Shown here: positions 15,449 to 24,844 of the stretch, one piece after another
Layout of the letters: the number at the start of each line of letters is the position of its first letter
How positions within the stretch are numbered: the first letter of the stretch is position 1
Assembly (NCBI RefSeq): GCF_012272835.1
Contig: NZ_JAAWWK010000001.1
Span: 558,001-622,000 of the forward strand
Reading direction: 5' to 3'
Origin: Spongiibacter thalassae
Lineage (GTDB): Bacteria > Pseudomonadota > Gammaproteobacteria > Pseudomonadales > Spongiibacteraceae
Length of the DNA stretch: 64,000 bases
Notes under the pieces: generated by a model
What the model saw: the letters and a program-made list of their open reading frames with translations, nothing else
What the model was told of the DNA's origin: nothing
Databases searched by the model: none
Translations under genes and position numbers: made by a program

Positions 15449-18400
15449 ATGTACAACAAAGTTTTGATAGCCAATCGCGGGGCCATTGCCACCCGGATTA
15501 TTCGTACCTTGCATCAATTGGGTGTGACCGCAGTGGCGGTCTACGCCGAGGCCGATGCCCGCAGCCTGCATGTACGCCAGGCCGACGAGGCCTATAGCCT
15601 GGGTGAGGGCGGCGCGGCAGACACCTATTTGAACGCGGCGCGGATACTGGAGATTGCCCGGAGCTGCGGCGCCGAGGCAATTCACCCCGGCTACGGTTTT
15701 CTCAGTGAAAACGCCGAGTTTGTACGCGCCTGCGACAAGGCGGGTATTACCTTTATCGGCCCCACCGCCGAGCATATGGAAAGCTTTGGCCTCAAGCACC
15801 GCGCCCGGGACCTTGCCGCCGCACAGGGGCTGCCCCTGCCACCGGGTTCCGGCTTGCTTAACGACCTGGAGCAGGCGCGGAGTGTCGCCGCTGATATAGG
15901 TTACCCGGTGATGCTGAAAAGCACCGCTGGTGGTGGCGGTATTGGTATGCAGGTGTGCGCCAGTGATGAGGAGTTGTGTGCGGCCTTTGATAAGGTCAGG
16001 CAGCTGGGACAGAGCAATTTCGCCGACGACGGTATTTTCCTTGAAAAATACATCGCCCGCGCGCGTCATATTGAAGTGCAGGTATTCGGCGACGGTGCTG
16101 GTGGTGTGCTGGCTCTGGGTGAGCGGGATTGCAGTGCCCAGCGCCGCAACCAGAAGGTGATTGAAGAATGCCCCGCGCCGAATCTCGATGATGAGGTTCG
16201 TGCGCGCTTACATACCCTGTCGGAAAACCTGCTGGCGGCGGTGCAGTATCGCAATGCCGGAACGGTGGAATATATCTACGATCAGGACACCGGCGAGTTT
16301 TACTTTCTTGAAGTGAATACCCGCTTACAGGTTGAGCACGGCGTGACCGAGATGGTCTGGTGTGTGGATCTGGTCGAGTGGATGCTGCAACAGGCCTGCG
16401 GCGAACTGCCACCGCTGGTGGAGCTGCGGGCCGGACTTGCGCCACGGGGTCACGCCCTGCAACTGCGGGTCTATGCCGAAGACCCCTATCTGAATTTTCA
16501 GCCCAGCGCTGGCCTGCTGAGCAAGGTCGCTTTTCCTGCCGAGGGGACTTTGTCGGGGACCGACACTAATAGGAGCAGGGGCACGGGCCTGCGTATTGAG
16601 CACTGGCTGGACAGTGGCCTGGAAGTGTCTCCCTATTTCGATCCGATGCTGGCCAAGATTCTGTTTCATGGCGACGATCGCGACAGCGCCATAGCCGGAC
16701 TGGCAGAGGCGGTGGATGAGTGCGAAATTTATGGTATTGAAACCAACCTCGATTACTTACGCGGTCTGCTCGACAGCGAGGTGGTCAAAGCGGGAGAGGT
16801 GACCACCCGCTATCTGGCAACCTGGCCCTGGCAGCCCCTGCGAATGGATGTGCTGCAGGGCGGCACCCAAACTACCATTCAGGATTACCCGGCGCGGCTG
16901 GGCTATTGGAATGTGGGCGTTCCGCCGTCGGGGCCTTTCGACAGTTACTCCTTCCGTCTCGCCAATCGTCTGCTCGGCAATAGCGACGATGCGGCGGCCT
17001 TGGAAATTACCCTGCAGGGACCCACCCTGAAATTCAGCGCCGCCACGGCAATTGTGGTGACCGGGGCAGAAACACCGATCAGCCTTGATGGCGAGCCCTT
17101 GGCGATGTGGGAGGTGCACCCGGTACAGGCGGGTCAGGTGTTGACGCTGGGGCGTATTGCGTCGGGCGCGCGGAGTTACCTGGCAGTCGCTGGGGGCATT
17201 CAGTGCCCGGAATATCTGGGTTCGCGCTCGACCTTTACCCTCGGTCAGTTCGGCGGTCATAGCGGCCGCGCCCTGCGTACCGGTGACGTGCTGCGCTTGA
17301 CTGCTGCGGTGCCCCGAGTGGCGGCATTGCCGAATTGCCTGAAGCCGAAAATTGAGGAGGCCTGGGAGCTGAGGGTGATTTATGGCCCCCACGGTGCCCC
17401 GGACTTTTTCACCGAAAATGATATTGAAACGTTCTTTGCTGCTGAGTGGGAGGTGCACTACAACTCCAGCCGCACCGGGGTGCGGTTGATTGGCCCGAAG
17501 CCTGAGTGGGCCAGAGACAGCGGCGGCGAGGCGGGAATGCATCCGTCGAATATTCACGACAATGCCTACGCCTTTGGTACGGTGGATTTTACCGGCGATA
17601 TGCCGGTCATCCTCGGGCCGGATGGACCGTCGCTGGGGGGCTTTGTCTGCCCGGTCACGGTGATCAGCGCCGACCTGTGGAAGTTGGGACAGTTGCGCGC
17701 CGGTAATAAAATTCGCTTTGTGCCGGTGAGTGTGGCCGATGCGGTGGCCGAGGAGAAATTCCAGTTACAGGCCCTGCGCGAGCTGGCGGCACCGGGCCCT
17801 GCCTTGCAGCCGCTGCGTTCGTTGCCGTCGCCCATTGTGCAGCACCTGGATGCCGACACCGTGGGCGACGAGGTGGTGTATCGAGTGGCGGGAGACCATT
17901 TTTTACTGGTGGAGTATGGGCCGCTGGAGTTGGATATTCGTTTGCGGTTTCGCGCCCATGCGCTGATGCAGCAGTTACAGCAGGCCCCGATCGAGGGGGT
18001 GCTGGAAATGACGCCCGGCATTCGCTCCCTGCAATTGCATTACAACCCGCTGGTGCTGCCGCTCAAGGAATTGCTCAGACAATTGGCGAGCATTGAGCGA
18101 ATGCTGGCCAGCCGCCTGGACAGCCTGAGCGTGCCCTCGCGAACGGTGTATTTACCGCTGAGTTGGGACGACGCCGCCTGCCGTCTGGCCATTGAAAAGT
18201 ACCAGCAGTCGGTGCGGGCCAACGCGCCCTGGTGCCCGAGTAATCTGGAATTTATACGGCGTATCAATGGGCTGGACAGCATCGACGAGGTCAAGCGCAT
18301 TGTGTTCGATGCGGACTATCTGGTGATGGGGCTGGGCGACGTGTATCTGGGCGCGCCGGTGGCGACGCCGGTCGATCCCCGTCACCGGCTGGTCACTACC

Positions 18401-19078
18401 AAATACAATCCTGCCCGCACCTGGACGGCGGAAAACTCGGTGGGAATCGGTGGCTCCTATCTCTGTGTGTACGGCATGGAAGGGCCGGGGGGGTATCAGT
18501 TTGTTGGGCGTACCCTGCAAATGTGGAATCGCTACCGCCGCACCGAGGCCTTTACCGAGCCTTATCTGCTGCGCTTTTTCGACAAGATCAAATTCTTCGA
18601 GGTGGGCAGCGAGGAGCTGGAACAGATTCGTAGGGACTTCCCCTTGGGGAAATATCCCCTGCGCATTGAAGACGGCGAATTTTCCCTTGCTGCCTACCAG
18701 TCTTTGGTGGAGGCCCACGCTGAGGATATCGCCGAGCATACCCAACGCCGCGAAACCGCCTTTGCCGAGGAGTTGGCGCGCTGGCATCGGGATGGGCAAT
18801 TTCATTATGAAGCGCCGGAGGTCCAGGCTTCAGAGATCGTGACCGAATTTGCCGAGAGTGAAAGCCCGGTCGACAGTTCGGTGGCGGGCAGTGTGTGGAA
18901 GCTGCAAGTGCAGCCGGGTGAGGAGGTTAAAGCGGGGCAGAGTCTGTTACTGCTGGAATCAATGAAGATGGAAATTGCCATCGCCGCGCCCCATGACGGC
19001 CGCGTAAAAACCCTGATCGTCAAGGAGGGGGGCCGTGTCAGTGCCGGTCAGACTCTGCTAACGCTGGAGGAAATATAA
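15449..19078 (+). CDS. Biotin-dependent urea/guanidine carboxylase
   Basis: 1209 residues. Domains in order: biotin carboxylase with ATP-grasp (about 1-450; KSTAGGGGIGMQ near 155 and EVNTRLQVEHGVTEMV near 290), the KipA/KipI-like carboxyltransferase (about 465-1080; PDFFTENDIE and LGPDGPSLGGFVCPVTV visible), and a C-terminal biotinyl domain with biotinylation motif ESMKMEI near 1170. It carboxylates urea or guanidine using ATP and bicarbonate. The upstream guanidine-I riboswitch and the two DUF1989 genes, which a pure urea pathway does not need, argue for guanidine as the main substrate. Unlike the yeast fused urea amidolyase, the hydrolase is separate and follows directly (stop 19078, next ATG 19079). 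The specificity call is inference from context. Confidence 0.93.
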   Translation: MYNKVLIANRGAIATRIIRTLHQLGVTAVAVYAEADARSLHVRQADEAYSLGEGGAADTYLNAARILEIARSCGAEAIHPGYGFLSENAEFVRACDKAGITFIGPTAEHMESFGLKHRARDLAAAQGLPLPPGSGLLNDLEQARSVAADIGYPVMLKSTAGGGGIGMQVCASDEELCAAFDKVRQLGQSNFADDGIFLEKYIARARHIEVQVFGDGAGGVLALGERDCSAQRRNQKVIEECPAPNLDDEVRARLHTLSENLLAAVQYRNAGTVEYIYDQDTGEFYFLEVNTRLQVEHGVTEMVWCVDLVEWMLQQACGELPPLVELRAGLAPRGHALQLRVYAEDPYLNFQPSAGLLSKVAFPAEGTLSGTDTNRSRGTGLRIEHWLDSGLEVSPYFDPMLAKILFHGDDRDSAIAGLAEAVDECEIYGIETNLDYLRGLLDSEVVKAGEVTTRYLATWPWQPLRMDVLQGGTQTTIQDYPARLGYWNVGVPPSGPFDSYSFRLANRLLGNSDDAAALEITLQGPTLKFSAATAIVVTGAETPISLDGEPLAMWEVHPVQAGQVLTLGRIASGARSYLAVAGGIQCPEYLGSRSTFTLGQFGGHSGRALRTGDVLRLTAAVPRVAALPNCLKPKIEEAWELRVIYGPHGAPDFFTENDIETFFAAEWEVHYNSSRTGVRLIGPKPEWARDSGGEAGMHPSNIHDNAYAFGTVDFTGDMPVILGPDGPSLGGFVCPVTVISADLWKLGQLRAGNKIRFVPVSVADAVAEEKFQLQALRELAAPGPALQPLRSLPSPIVQHLDADTVGDEVVYRVAGDHFLLVEYGPLELDIRLRFRAHALMQQLQQAPIEGVLEMTPGIRSLQLHYNPLVLPLKELLRQLASIERMLASRLDSLSVPSRTVYLPLSWDDAACRLAIEKYQQSVRANAPWCPSNLEFIRRINGLDSIDEVKRIVFDADYLVMGLGDVYLGAPVATPVDPRHRLVTTKYNPARTWTAENSVGIGGSYLCVYGMEGPGGYQFVGRTLQMWNRYRRTEAFTEPYLLRFFDKIKFFEVGSEELEQIRRDFPLGKYPLRIEDGEFSLAAYQSLVEAHAEDIAEHTQRRETAFAEELARWHRDGQFHYEAPEVQASEIVTEFAESESPVDSSVAGSVWKLQVQPGEEVKAGQSLLLLESMKMEIAIAAPHDGRVKTLIVKEGGRVSAGQTLLTLEEI

Positions 19079-20929
19079 ATGAGTACACCGCTAACCCACC
19101 CCACAAGTTTCACCCTGCGCGATTTGCGTCAGGCCTACAGTGCTGCCGGTGAGCAGGCCCCGGCTCTGGCGGGGCGGATCATGGCCGACATTCGCCAGCG
19201 CAGCGAGGCATTGCGCGATCACAATATCTGGATTCATCTGCTGAGCGAGAGGGAGGTTGCGCCCTACATCGATGCATTGGTGGGTCGTGACCCTGCAACG
19301 CTGCCGCTCTACGGCGTGCCGTTTGCGATCAAGGACAATATTGATCTGGCGGGTATTCCCACCACCGCGGCGTGCCCGGCCTATGCTTATACGCCGGAAA
19401 ACAGCGCGACGGTGGTAAAACAGCTGATTGCCGCCGGGGCTGTTCCGGTGGGAAAAACCAACCTCGATCAGTTTGCGACGGGGTTGGTGGGAACGCGCTC
19501 GCCCTGGGGGCCGGGCAAAAACAGTTTTCACCCGGAGATGGTCAGTGGTGGCTCCAGCGCCGGGTCGTCGTTGGCGGTGGCTTTGGGGCTGGCGAGTTTT
19601 TCTCTGGGCACCGACACCGCAGGTTCCGGGCGGGTGCCCGCCTGCTTTAATAATCTGGTGGGACTGAAACCAAGTATTGGTCTGTTGTCGTCGACGGGAA
19701 TGCTGCCCGCCTGCCGGTCATTGGATTGCATTAGCATCTTCGCGTTGAACTGCGACGATGCCAACGAGGTTCTGGCGGTGGCGGAAGGGCAGGACGACAG
19801 CGATGCCTACAGTCGCGCCAATCCCTTTAGTAATCGCGCTCGGCACTACGGTCAGCAGCAGGGGGGCTTAACCCTTGGTGTGATGCCGCCCGAGCAGCTT
19901 GAGTTCTTTGGTCACGGTGGCTACGCCGACGCCTATAAAGCCAGTCTTGAACGCATTGCCGAGGCGGGGATTACCCTGGTCGAAGTAGATATGTCGGCCT
20001 TTGTGGAAGCGGCGCGCCTGCTCTATGAAGGGCCCTGGGTGACCGAGCGCTATATCGCCACCCGGTCGATTATCGAGCAGCGCCCCGAGCAGATGCACGA
20101 GGTCACCCGCGCGATAATCAGTGGTGGGGCCACGCCCAGTGCCATTGATGCCTTTACCGCCCAGTACCGGCTCAAGGCCCTGCGTCAGATGGCGCAAAAG
20201 GTGCTGGATAGCGTCGATGCTCTGCTGACGCCGACCGCAGGCCGCCCCTATAGCATTGCGGAGCTGGAGGCAGACCCGATTACGCTGAATAGCAATCTGG
20301 GCTATTACACCAACTATATGAACCTGTTCGATCTGGCGGGGTTGGCGGTGCCTACCGGGTTTGCGGACCACAACGGGATGGCAATGCCCTTTGGTCTGAC
20401 TCTGGTGGGTGAGGCCTTTAGCGACCGCTGGCTATTGTCTATCGGCAATCGCCTGCAGCAGATTTTTCAGCTGCCACTGGGCAAGCATCTGGCTGACTAC
20501 CAGCCCCTGGTTGAGTCCCCGGCGGCTGTTTTACAGCGGGTGTCGGTGGTGGTGTGTGGTGCCCATCTTTCCGGACAGCCGCTGAACTGGCAGTTGACCG
20601 AGCGCGGTGCAAGGCTGGAGGCCGCGACCCACTCCGCGCCGGAATACCAGCTTTATGCTTTGGCTGGAGGGCCGCCCTTTCGCCCCGGTATGGTGGTTGC
20701 CCCTGAAGGAGAGGGACGCGCGATAGAGGTGGAAGTCTGGTCGATGCCCATGGCGGAATTTGGCAGCTTTGTGGCCGGTATTCCCGCGCCGCTGGGCATT
20801 GGCAAGGTGCGTCTGGCCGATGGCCGCGAGGTGTGTGGGTTTATCTGCGAAGGGGCCGGTTTGGCCGGGGCCGAGGATATCAGCCACTTTGGCGGCTGGC
20901 GGGCCTATCTCGCCGCAAAAACCGGGTGA
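19079..20929 (+). CDS. atzF: Allophanate hydrolase
   Basis: 616 residues. The N-terminal amidase-signature domain (about 1-465) has the Ser-cisSer-Lys elements: FAIKDNIDLAGIPTT with the catalytic Lys, GGSSAGSS with the bridging Ser, and GTDTAGSGRVPA with the nucleophile Ser. The C-terminal ~150 residues are the allophanate-hydrolase-specific domain (ALAGGPPFRPGMV, MAEFGSFVAGIPAPLGIGKV), which distinguishes it from GatA and other amidases. It converts allophanate to two ammonia and CO2, the last step of the pathway encoded here. Its ATG follows the carboxylase stop directly, indicating coupled translation. It is the last gene of the operon; no clear terminator follows. Confidence 0.95.
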   Translation: MSTPLTHPTSFTLRDLRQAYSAAGEQAPALAGRIMADIRQRSEALRDHNIWIHLLSEREVAPYIDALVGRDPATLPLYGVPFAIKDNIDLAGIPTTAACPAYAYTPENSATVVKQLIAAGAVPVGKTNLDQFATGLVGTRSPWGPGKNSFHPEMVSGGSSAGSSLAVALGLASFSLGTDTAGSGRVPACFNNLVGLKPSIGLLSSTGMLPACRSLDCISIFALNCDDANEVLAVAEGQDDSDAYSRANPFSNRARHYGQQQGGLTLGVMPPEQLEFFGHGGYADAYKASLERIAEAGITLVEVDMSAFVEAARLLYEGPWVTERYIATRSIIEQRPEQMHEVTRAIISGGATPSAIDAFTAQYRLKALRQMAQKVLDSVDALLTPTAGRPYSIAELEADPITLNSNLGYYTNYMNLFDLAGLAVPTGFADHNGMAMPFGLTLVGEAFSDRWLLSIGNRLQQIFQLPLGKHLADYQPLVESPAAVLQRVSVVVCGAHLSGQPLNWQLTERGARLEAATHSAPEYQLYALAGGPPFRPGMVVAPEGEGRAIEVEVWSMPMAEFGSFVAGIPAPLGIGKVRLADGREVCGFICEGAGLAGAEDISHFGGWRAYLAAKTG

Positions 20930-21046
20930 TTCCGGGGCGCGTGCCCGTGGCAAATTGCGGATATAGCTTCTATGCTTGGGAGGCGCTGCGGGGCGGTCTT
21001 GTGCTCCGCTAACGGTAATGGCCAGGACACTCTGCAGGTGCCCCAT

Positions 21047-21262
21047 ATGAATGACCTTGAAACCGTTAAAGAACATTGCCCCTATTGCGGCGAGCTGATC
21101 GAATTACTGATCGACTGCTCCGAGTTTCAACAAACCTATACCGAAGATTGCCAGGTGTGCTGTCGGCCGATGGTAGTGGTGGTTCAGCTAAACAGCGACG
21201 ATCGTTTTGATAGTGCAGATTTCGATATCTACGTCGAATTGCGCAGCGAAGATGAGGCGTGA
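21047..21262 (+). CDS. Small CPXCG-motif cysteine-rich protein
   Basis: 71 residues from the ATG at 21047 (MNDLETVKEHCPYCGE). Two paired-cysteine knuckles, CPYCG near residue 11 and CQVCC near residue 35, suggest one structural zinc, and the acidic C-terminus (YVELRSEDEA) is typical of the family (PF14255 type). Function is not known. The open frame extends upstream to 20972, but the extension is not conserved-looking and lacks the motif. It stands alone after the guanidine operon and is followed directly by a REP-like repeat cluster. Confidence 0.85.
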   Translation: MNDLETVKEHCPYCGELIELLIDCSEFQQTYTEDCQVCCRPMVVVVQLNSDDRFDSADFDIYVELRSEDEA

Positions 21263-21267
21263 TGTTA

Positions 21268-21597
21268 TAGCAGGTGCTGTACTGGGGGAGCGGGCCGAGC
21301 CCGCGAAGGGTTGCCGAGGTTGGGCAGTTCGCTTGCAGGGCAAGCTCCTACAGGTGTTGTAGCCGGTGCTGTGCTGTGGGAGCGGGCCGAGCCCGCGAAG
21401 GGTTTTCAAGGTTGGACGGTTCGCTTGCAGGGCAAGCTCCTACAGGAGTGGTGTTGCAGCGGGTGCTGTGCTGTGGGAGCGGGCCCTGCCCGCGAAGGGT
21501 TTTCAAGGTTGGGCAGTTCGCTTGCAGGGCAAGCTCCTACAGGAGTGGTGTTGTAGCAGGTGCTGTGCTGTGGGAGCGGGCCCTGCCCGCGAAGGAG
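21268..21597. repeat. REP/BIME-like cluster: three and a half copies of a ~95-bp unit
   Basis: Units start at about 21268, 21360, 21457 and 21554 (spacings 92, 97, 97); the last is cut after about 44 bp. Each full unit carries two short palindromes: GGGAGCGGGCC-NN-GCCCGCGAAG and GCTTGC-AGG-GCAAGC. The core closely resembles the Pseudomonas REP motif. The cluster fills the space between the CPXCG gene stop (21262) and the stop of the convergent FHA-EAL gene (21601). It may act as a terminator or mRNA-stability element and may originate from a RAYT transposase elsewhere; none is encoded here. Confidence 0.9.
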
Positions 21598-21600
21598 GTG

Positions 21601-22695
21601 TCAGCGCCGGCGGGGGTCGATCGCCTCGGGGCGGCCAAAGTGGTACCCCTGATACAGGTCGATACCCATATCGATACAGGCGGCGGCCTCTCCGGCGGTT
21701 TCCACTCCTTCTGCCAGGGTAGTGATGCCCATATCTTTCACCAAGTTATTGAGTGATGACAGCATTCTGGATTTGGGAGAGCTGGTGTCGTCGACACCGG
21801 AAATCAGGCCGATATCAAATTTCAATATTTGCGGCGGTACTTCAATCAATTCCAGCAGCCGGGCCTGGCCCGCACCGAAGTCATCGTAAGCCAGACCGAT
21901 ACCCATAGCGGCGAGACCTGCGTTGATTTCGCGCATAACCGTGTGGTTGGTGACGGCGGCTTCGTGAACTTCAAAGACCAGGTTGAGACTGGGGTGGCGA
22001 CTGCGCAGGGTTTCGAGATTTTGCAGCAAGCGCTGGGGGTCTTTGGTTTCCAGTGGGTGAGTATTAAAAAACAGGGGTACGGTCAGGCCGGCGGCCTCGG
22101 ATTCGGCAAAGCCTTTGGCCCGCAGGGCCTCGCTAAGCTCGACTTCCTTGTTGATGTCGGCGGCAAGGCGGAAAATTTCGTAGGGGCTGGTGTCCAGCGA
22201 GGGGTGGTCGCCCCGACCCAATAGCTCGTAGGCATAGAGACTGCCGTCGCCGCGGACGATGGGCTGCTTGAAGCCGAGCACCATGTTGAACTCGATCATG
22301 TCGAGCAGGTCCTGGCTGTGCAGGGAGAATTCGTTGGAGAGTTCGCCGCTTTCGAAGGAGGTGTAGCTGCCGTCGGTGTCGTCGTCTACGGTTTCCATTG
22401 TGCGCAGACGGAATTCAATATTGGCAAAGTGCAGAATGTCCCGTTCTTTGATCGGGGTCGGCTCGCTCACGCGTTGGTGATTGACGAATGTGCCGTTGGT
22501 GCTGTTTAAATCCCGCAGAATCAACTGTTCGCCAATCAGCTCGATGGAGGCGTGGTTGCGGGACATTTTTGCCGACGCGATGGCGATACCACTGTCGTGA
22601 TGGCGGCCAATACTGACGGGAAAAGTCGGCAGCTCGATACGGGAGGCGATACCCTCCAGACGTTGCGCGCTTTCCAGAAAATAGCGTATTCCCAT
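21601..22695 (-). CDS. FHA-domain plus EAL-domain signalling protein
   Basis: 364 residues. The N-terminal FHA domain (about 15-95) shows the phosphopeptide-binding signature: SIGRHHDSGI, MSRNHASIE and LNSTNGTFVN. A linker leads to an EAL-type domain (about 125-360). The EAL core is modified to YELLGRG; other elements are kept in part: NTHP, FEVHE, YDDFGAG, LKFDIGL, AEGVE and QGYHFGRP. It may be a c-di-GMP phosphodiesterase or a degenerate sensor; the retained E, E and DD residues leave activity possible. The combination implies recruitment to a Thr-phosphorylated partner. It has no membrane segment. The ATG at 22695 follows GGGAC. The REP cluster runs right up to its stop codon. Confidence 0.88.
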   Translation of the reverse strand: MGIRYFLESAQRLEGIASRIELPTFPVSIGRHHDSGIAIASAKMSRNHASIELIGEQLILRDLNSTNGTFVNHQRVSEPTPIKERDILHFANIEFRLRTMETVDDDTDGSYTSFESGELSNEFSLHSQDLLDMIEFNMVLGFKQPIVRGDGSLYAYELLGRGDHPSLDTSPYEIFRLAADINKEVELSEALRAKGFAESEAAGLTVPLFFNTHPLETKDPQRLLQNLETLRSRHPSLNLVFEVHEAAVTNHTVMREINAGLAAMGIGLAYDDFGAGQARLLELIEVPPQILKFDIGLISGVDDTSSPKSRMLSSLNNLVKDMGITTLAEGVETAGEAAACIDMGIDLYQGYHFGRPEAIDPRRR

Positions 22696-22894
22696 TGTCC
22701 CTGCTCTAAAATTAACTAATTGTGCGATCCTTGCAGATCAGCTTTCTCTTTTTTATAGGCTCACGGTAGCCTTGGTTTTTCTTATTGGAACTATAGCATG
22801 CTGTGGCGCGGGGTGGCATGGGTAGTCGTGTGCGCCATGTCTTCCCTTTGGCAAGTATTGGTAAGCAAAAGCCATTCCCCTTTGTCTCCGGCGG

Positions 22895-23335
22895 TCAGCG
22901 TTGGTGAAAGGCTCGCTGGAAATCCTCAAAGGTCTGCGGCCCAGTGAGCACTTGCTGGACTGAGCCGTCTGCGGCGATCACCAGGGTGGTGGGCAGCACC
23001 TGGGGTCGCTGTTGGCCCAGAGCTTCTGCGGGGTCAACGGGCAGGCTATCAAACTCGATACCCATTTCGGCGATGGCGGCTTTGAGGGCCTCGCCCTGCA
23101 AACCGTCGAAATTCACTCCCAGCACCCGGTTGGGGCCGTATTCGCTGTCGATGCGATTGAGTGCGGGAATTTCCTCGCGGCAAGGGCCACACCAGGTTGC
23201 CCAGTAATTGATAAGCACAATATCGCCGCTGGCGAACTGGCCGCTTTGGCCCGACAGGGTATGAAAGTCGCTGCGAGTGCAGGCGGTGATGACGATAAGG
23301 AGCGCCACGGCCCCCAGCCGGCGGAGGAGTTTCAT
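22895..23335 (-). CDS. TlpA-like thiol-disulfide oxidoreductase lipoprotein
   Basis: 146 residues from ATG 23335, chosen because it gives a lipoprotein signal (MKLLRRLGAVALLIVITAC, Cys at about 19) and follows a GAGG site; the longer open frame to 23443 starts mid-sequence without these. The thioredoxin-fold redox centre is WATWCGPC near residue 50. Later elements PTTLVIAADGSVQQVLTGPQ match the TlpA/ResA family, including the cis-Pro. It should act in the periplasm, membrane-tethered, reducing disulfides in partners such as apocytochromes c; a cytochrome maturation role is inference. It is divergent from arsC. Confidence 0.9.
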   Translation of the reverse strand: MKLLRRLGAVALLIVITACTRSDFHTLSGQSGQFASGDIVLINYWATWCGPCREEIPALNRIDSEYGPNRVLGVNFDGLQGEALKAAIAEMGIEFDSLPVDPAEALGQQRPQVLPTTLVIAADGSVQQVLTGPQTFEDFQRAFHQR

Positions 23336-23419
23336 GGCTTTACCTCGGGTTCGTGGCTGGCAGGGGCTCCTGCTGTGTATAATGCCGCTGAAAATTTGCA
23401 TACTGCGTAGTGAGAAATC

Positions 23420-23776
23420 ATGTCTGCCTATACTATTTACCACAACCCCCGGTGTTCCAAATCCCGCCAGACCCTGCAGCTTTTACAAGACCGCGGTGTT
23501 GAACCCGAGGTTGTGCTGTATCTTGAAACGCCACCCTCAGCCAATGAGTTGGCCGGTCTGCTGGACAAGCTGGGGATGACGGCGCGCCAATTGTTGCGCA
23601 AAGGTGAGGAAGAATACAAGTTGCGCGGCCTGTCTGACCAAAGCCTCGATGACGAGGCGCTGATTCAAGCCATGTGCGAAGCTCCCAAGCTGATTGAACG
23701 ACCCATTGTGATCTGCGGTGACCGCGCAGTGTTGGGTCGCCCGCCGGAGAACGTTCTTGATCTGCTCGGCGCCTGA
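23420..23776 (+). CDS. arsC: ArsC-family arsenate reductase (glutaredoxin-dependent type)
   Basis: 118 residues, the normal ArsC length. The catalytic cysteine is in NPRCSKSRQTL near residue 12, and the arginine-rich anion site is represented by IERPIVICGDRAVLGRPPENV near residues 91-111. The enzyme type reduces arsenate to arsenite with glutathione and glutaredoxin. No arsR, arsB or acr3 is nearby; the gene heads a small cluster with wrbA and DUF2069 as seen in pseudomonads, so a housekeeping redox role is as likely as arsenic resistance. Confidence 0.9.
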   Translation: MSAYTIYHNPRCSKSRQTLQLLQDRGVEPEVVLYLETPPSANELAGLLDKLGMTARQLLRKGEEEYKLRGLSDQSLDDEALIQAMCEAPKLIERPIVICGDRAVLGRPPENVLDLLGA

Positions 23777-23793
23777 AAACGTGCTTGAGGTGA

Positions 23794-24399
<606 letters not shown>

Positions 24400-24406
24400 G
24401 AGCGTA

Positions 24407-24796
24407 ATGACTACACTGGAAAAGAAAGCACTAATTAGCGGATGGATCATGAAAGCGTCGTATATCGGGTGTTTGCTTTCCCTGACGCTGAGTACCTGGG
24501 TGTGGGCCCAGGAGGGGCGTCAGCCCAGTGTCACGATTTGGGTGCTGCGCGAACTGCCCCTGTTGATCTTCGCCGGGGCGGTGTTCAAGCATCAATTGCG
24601 CGGAATTGCGTGGATGTGTTTTGTCTGTTTGGGCTATTTTCTGCTGGCGGTGGTCGAGGCAATGACGCCGATGGCGATCTGGATGAATTATGTTGAACTG
24701 GCCCTGATTGTGCTGCTGTTCTGCAGTGCCACTATCTTTATCCGCTGGTATGCGCGGTCGCGCCTGCCAGCTGCCACAGCCACGGCGGCCGAGTAA
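24407..24796 (+). CDS. DUF2069 inner membrane protein
   Basis: 129 residues with four predicted membrane helices (about 19-38, 48-64, 68-84 and 96-116), all hydrophobic with Trp at the boundaries. The pattern LPLLIFAGAVFKHQLRGIAWMCFVCLGYFL is typical of DUF2069. No catalytic residues are known. It is the third gene of the arsC-wrbA cluster, an arrangement common in gammaproteobacteria. Function unknown. Confidence 0.85.
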   Translation: MTTLEKKALISGWIMKASYIGCLLSLTLSTWVWAQEGRQPSVTIWVLRELPLLIFAGAVFKHQLRGIAWMCFVCLGYFLLAVVEAMTPMAIWMNYVELALIVLLFCSATIFIRWYARSRLPAATATAAE

Positions 24797-24844
24797 TCCC
24801 CACTCAGTAGTCACCGGGTTCGGTGAGGTTTCCACGAGGACGAT

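Noticed and set aside
15395-16069. 224-codon minus-strand frame
   Set aside because: Antisense to the carboxylase, which has full domain evidence.
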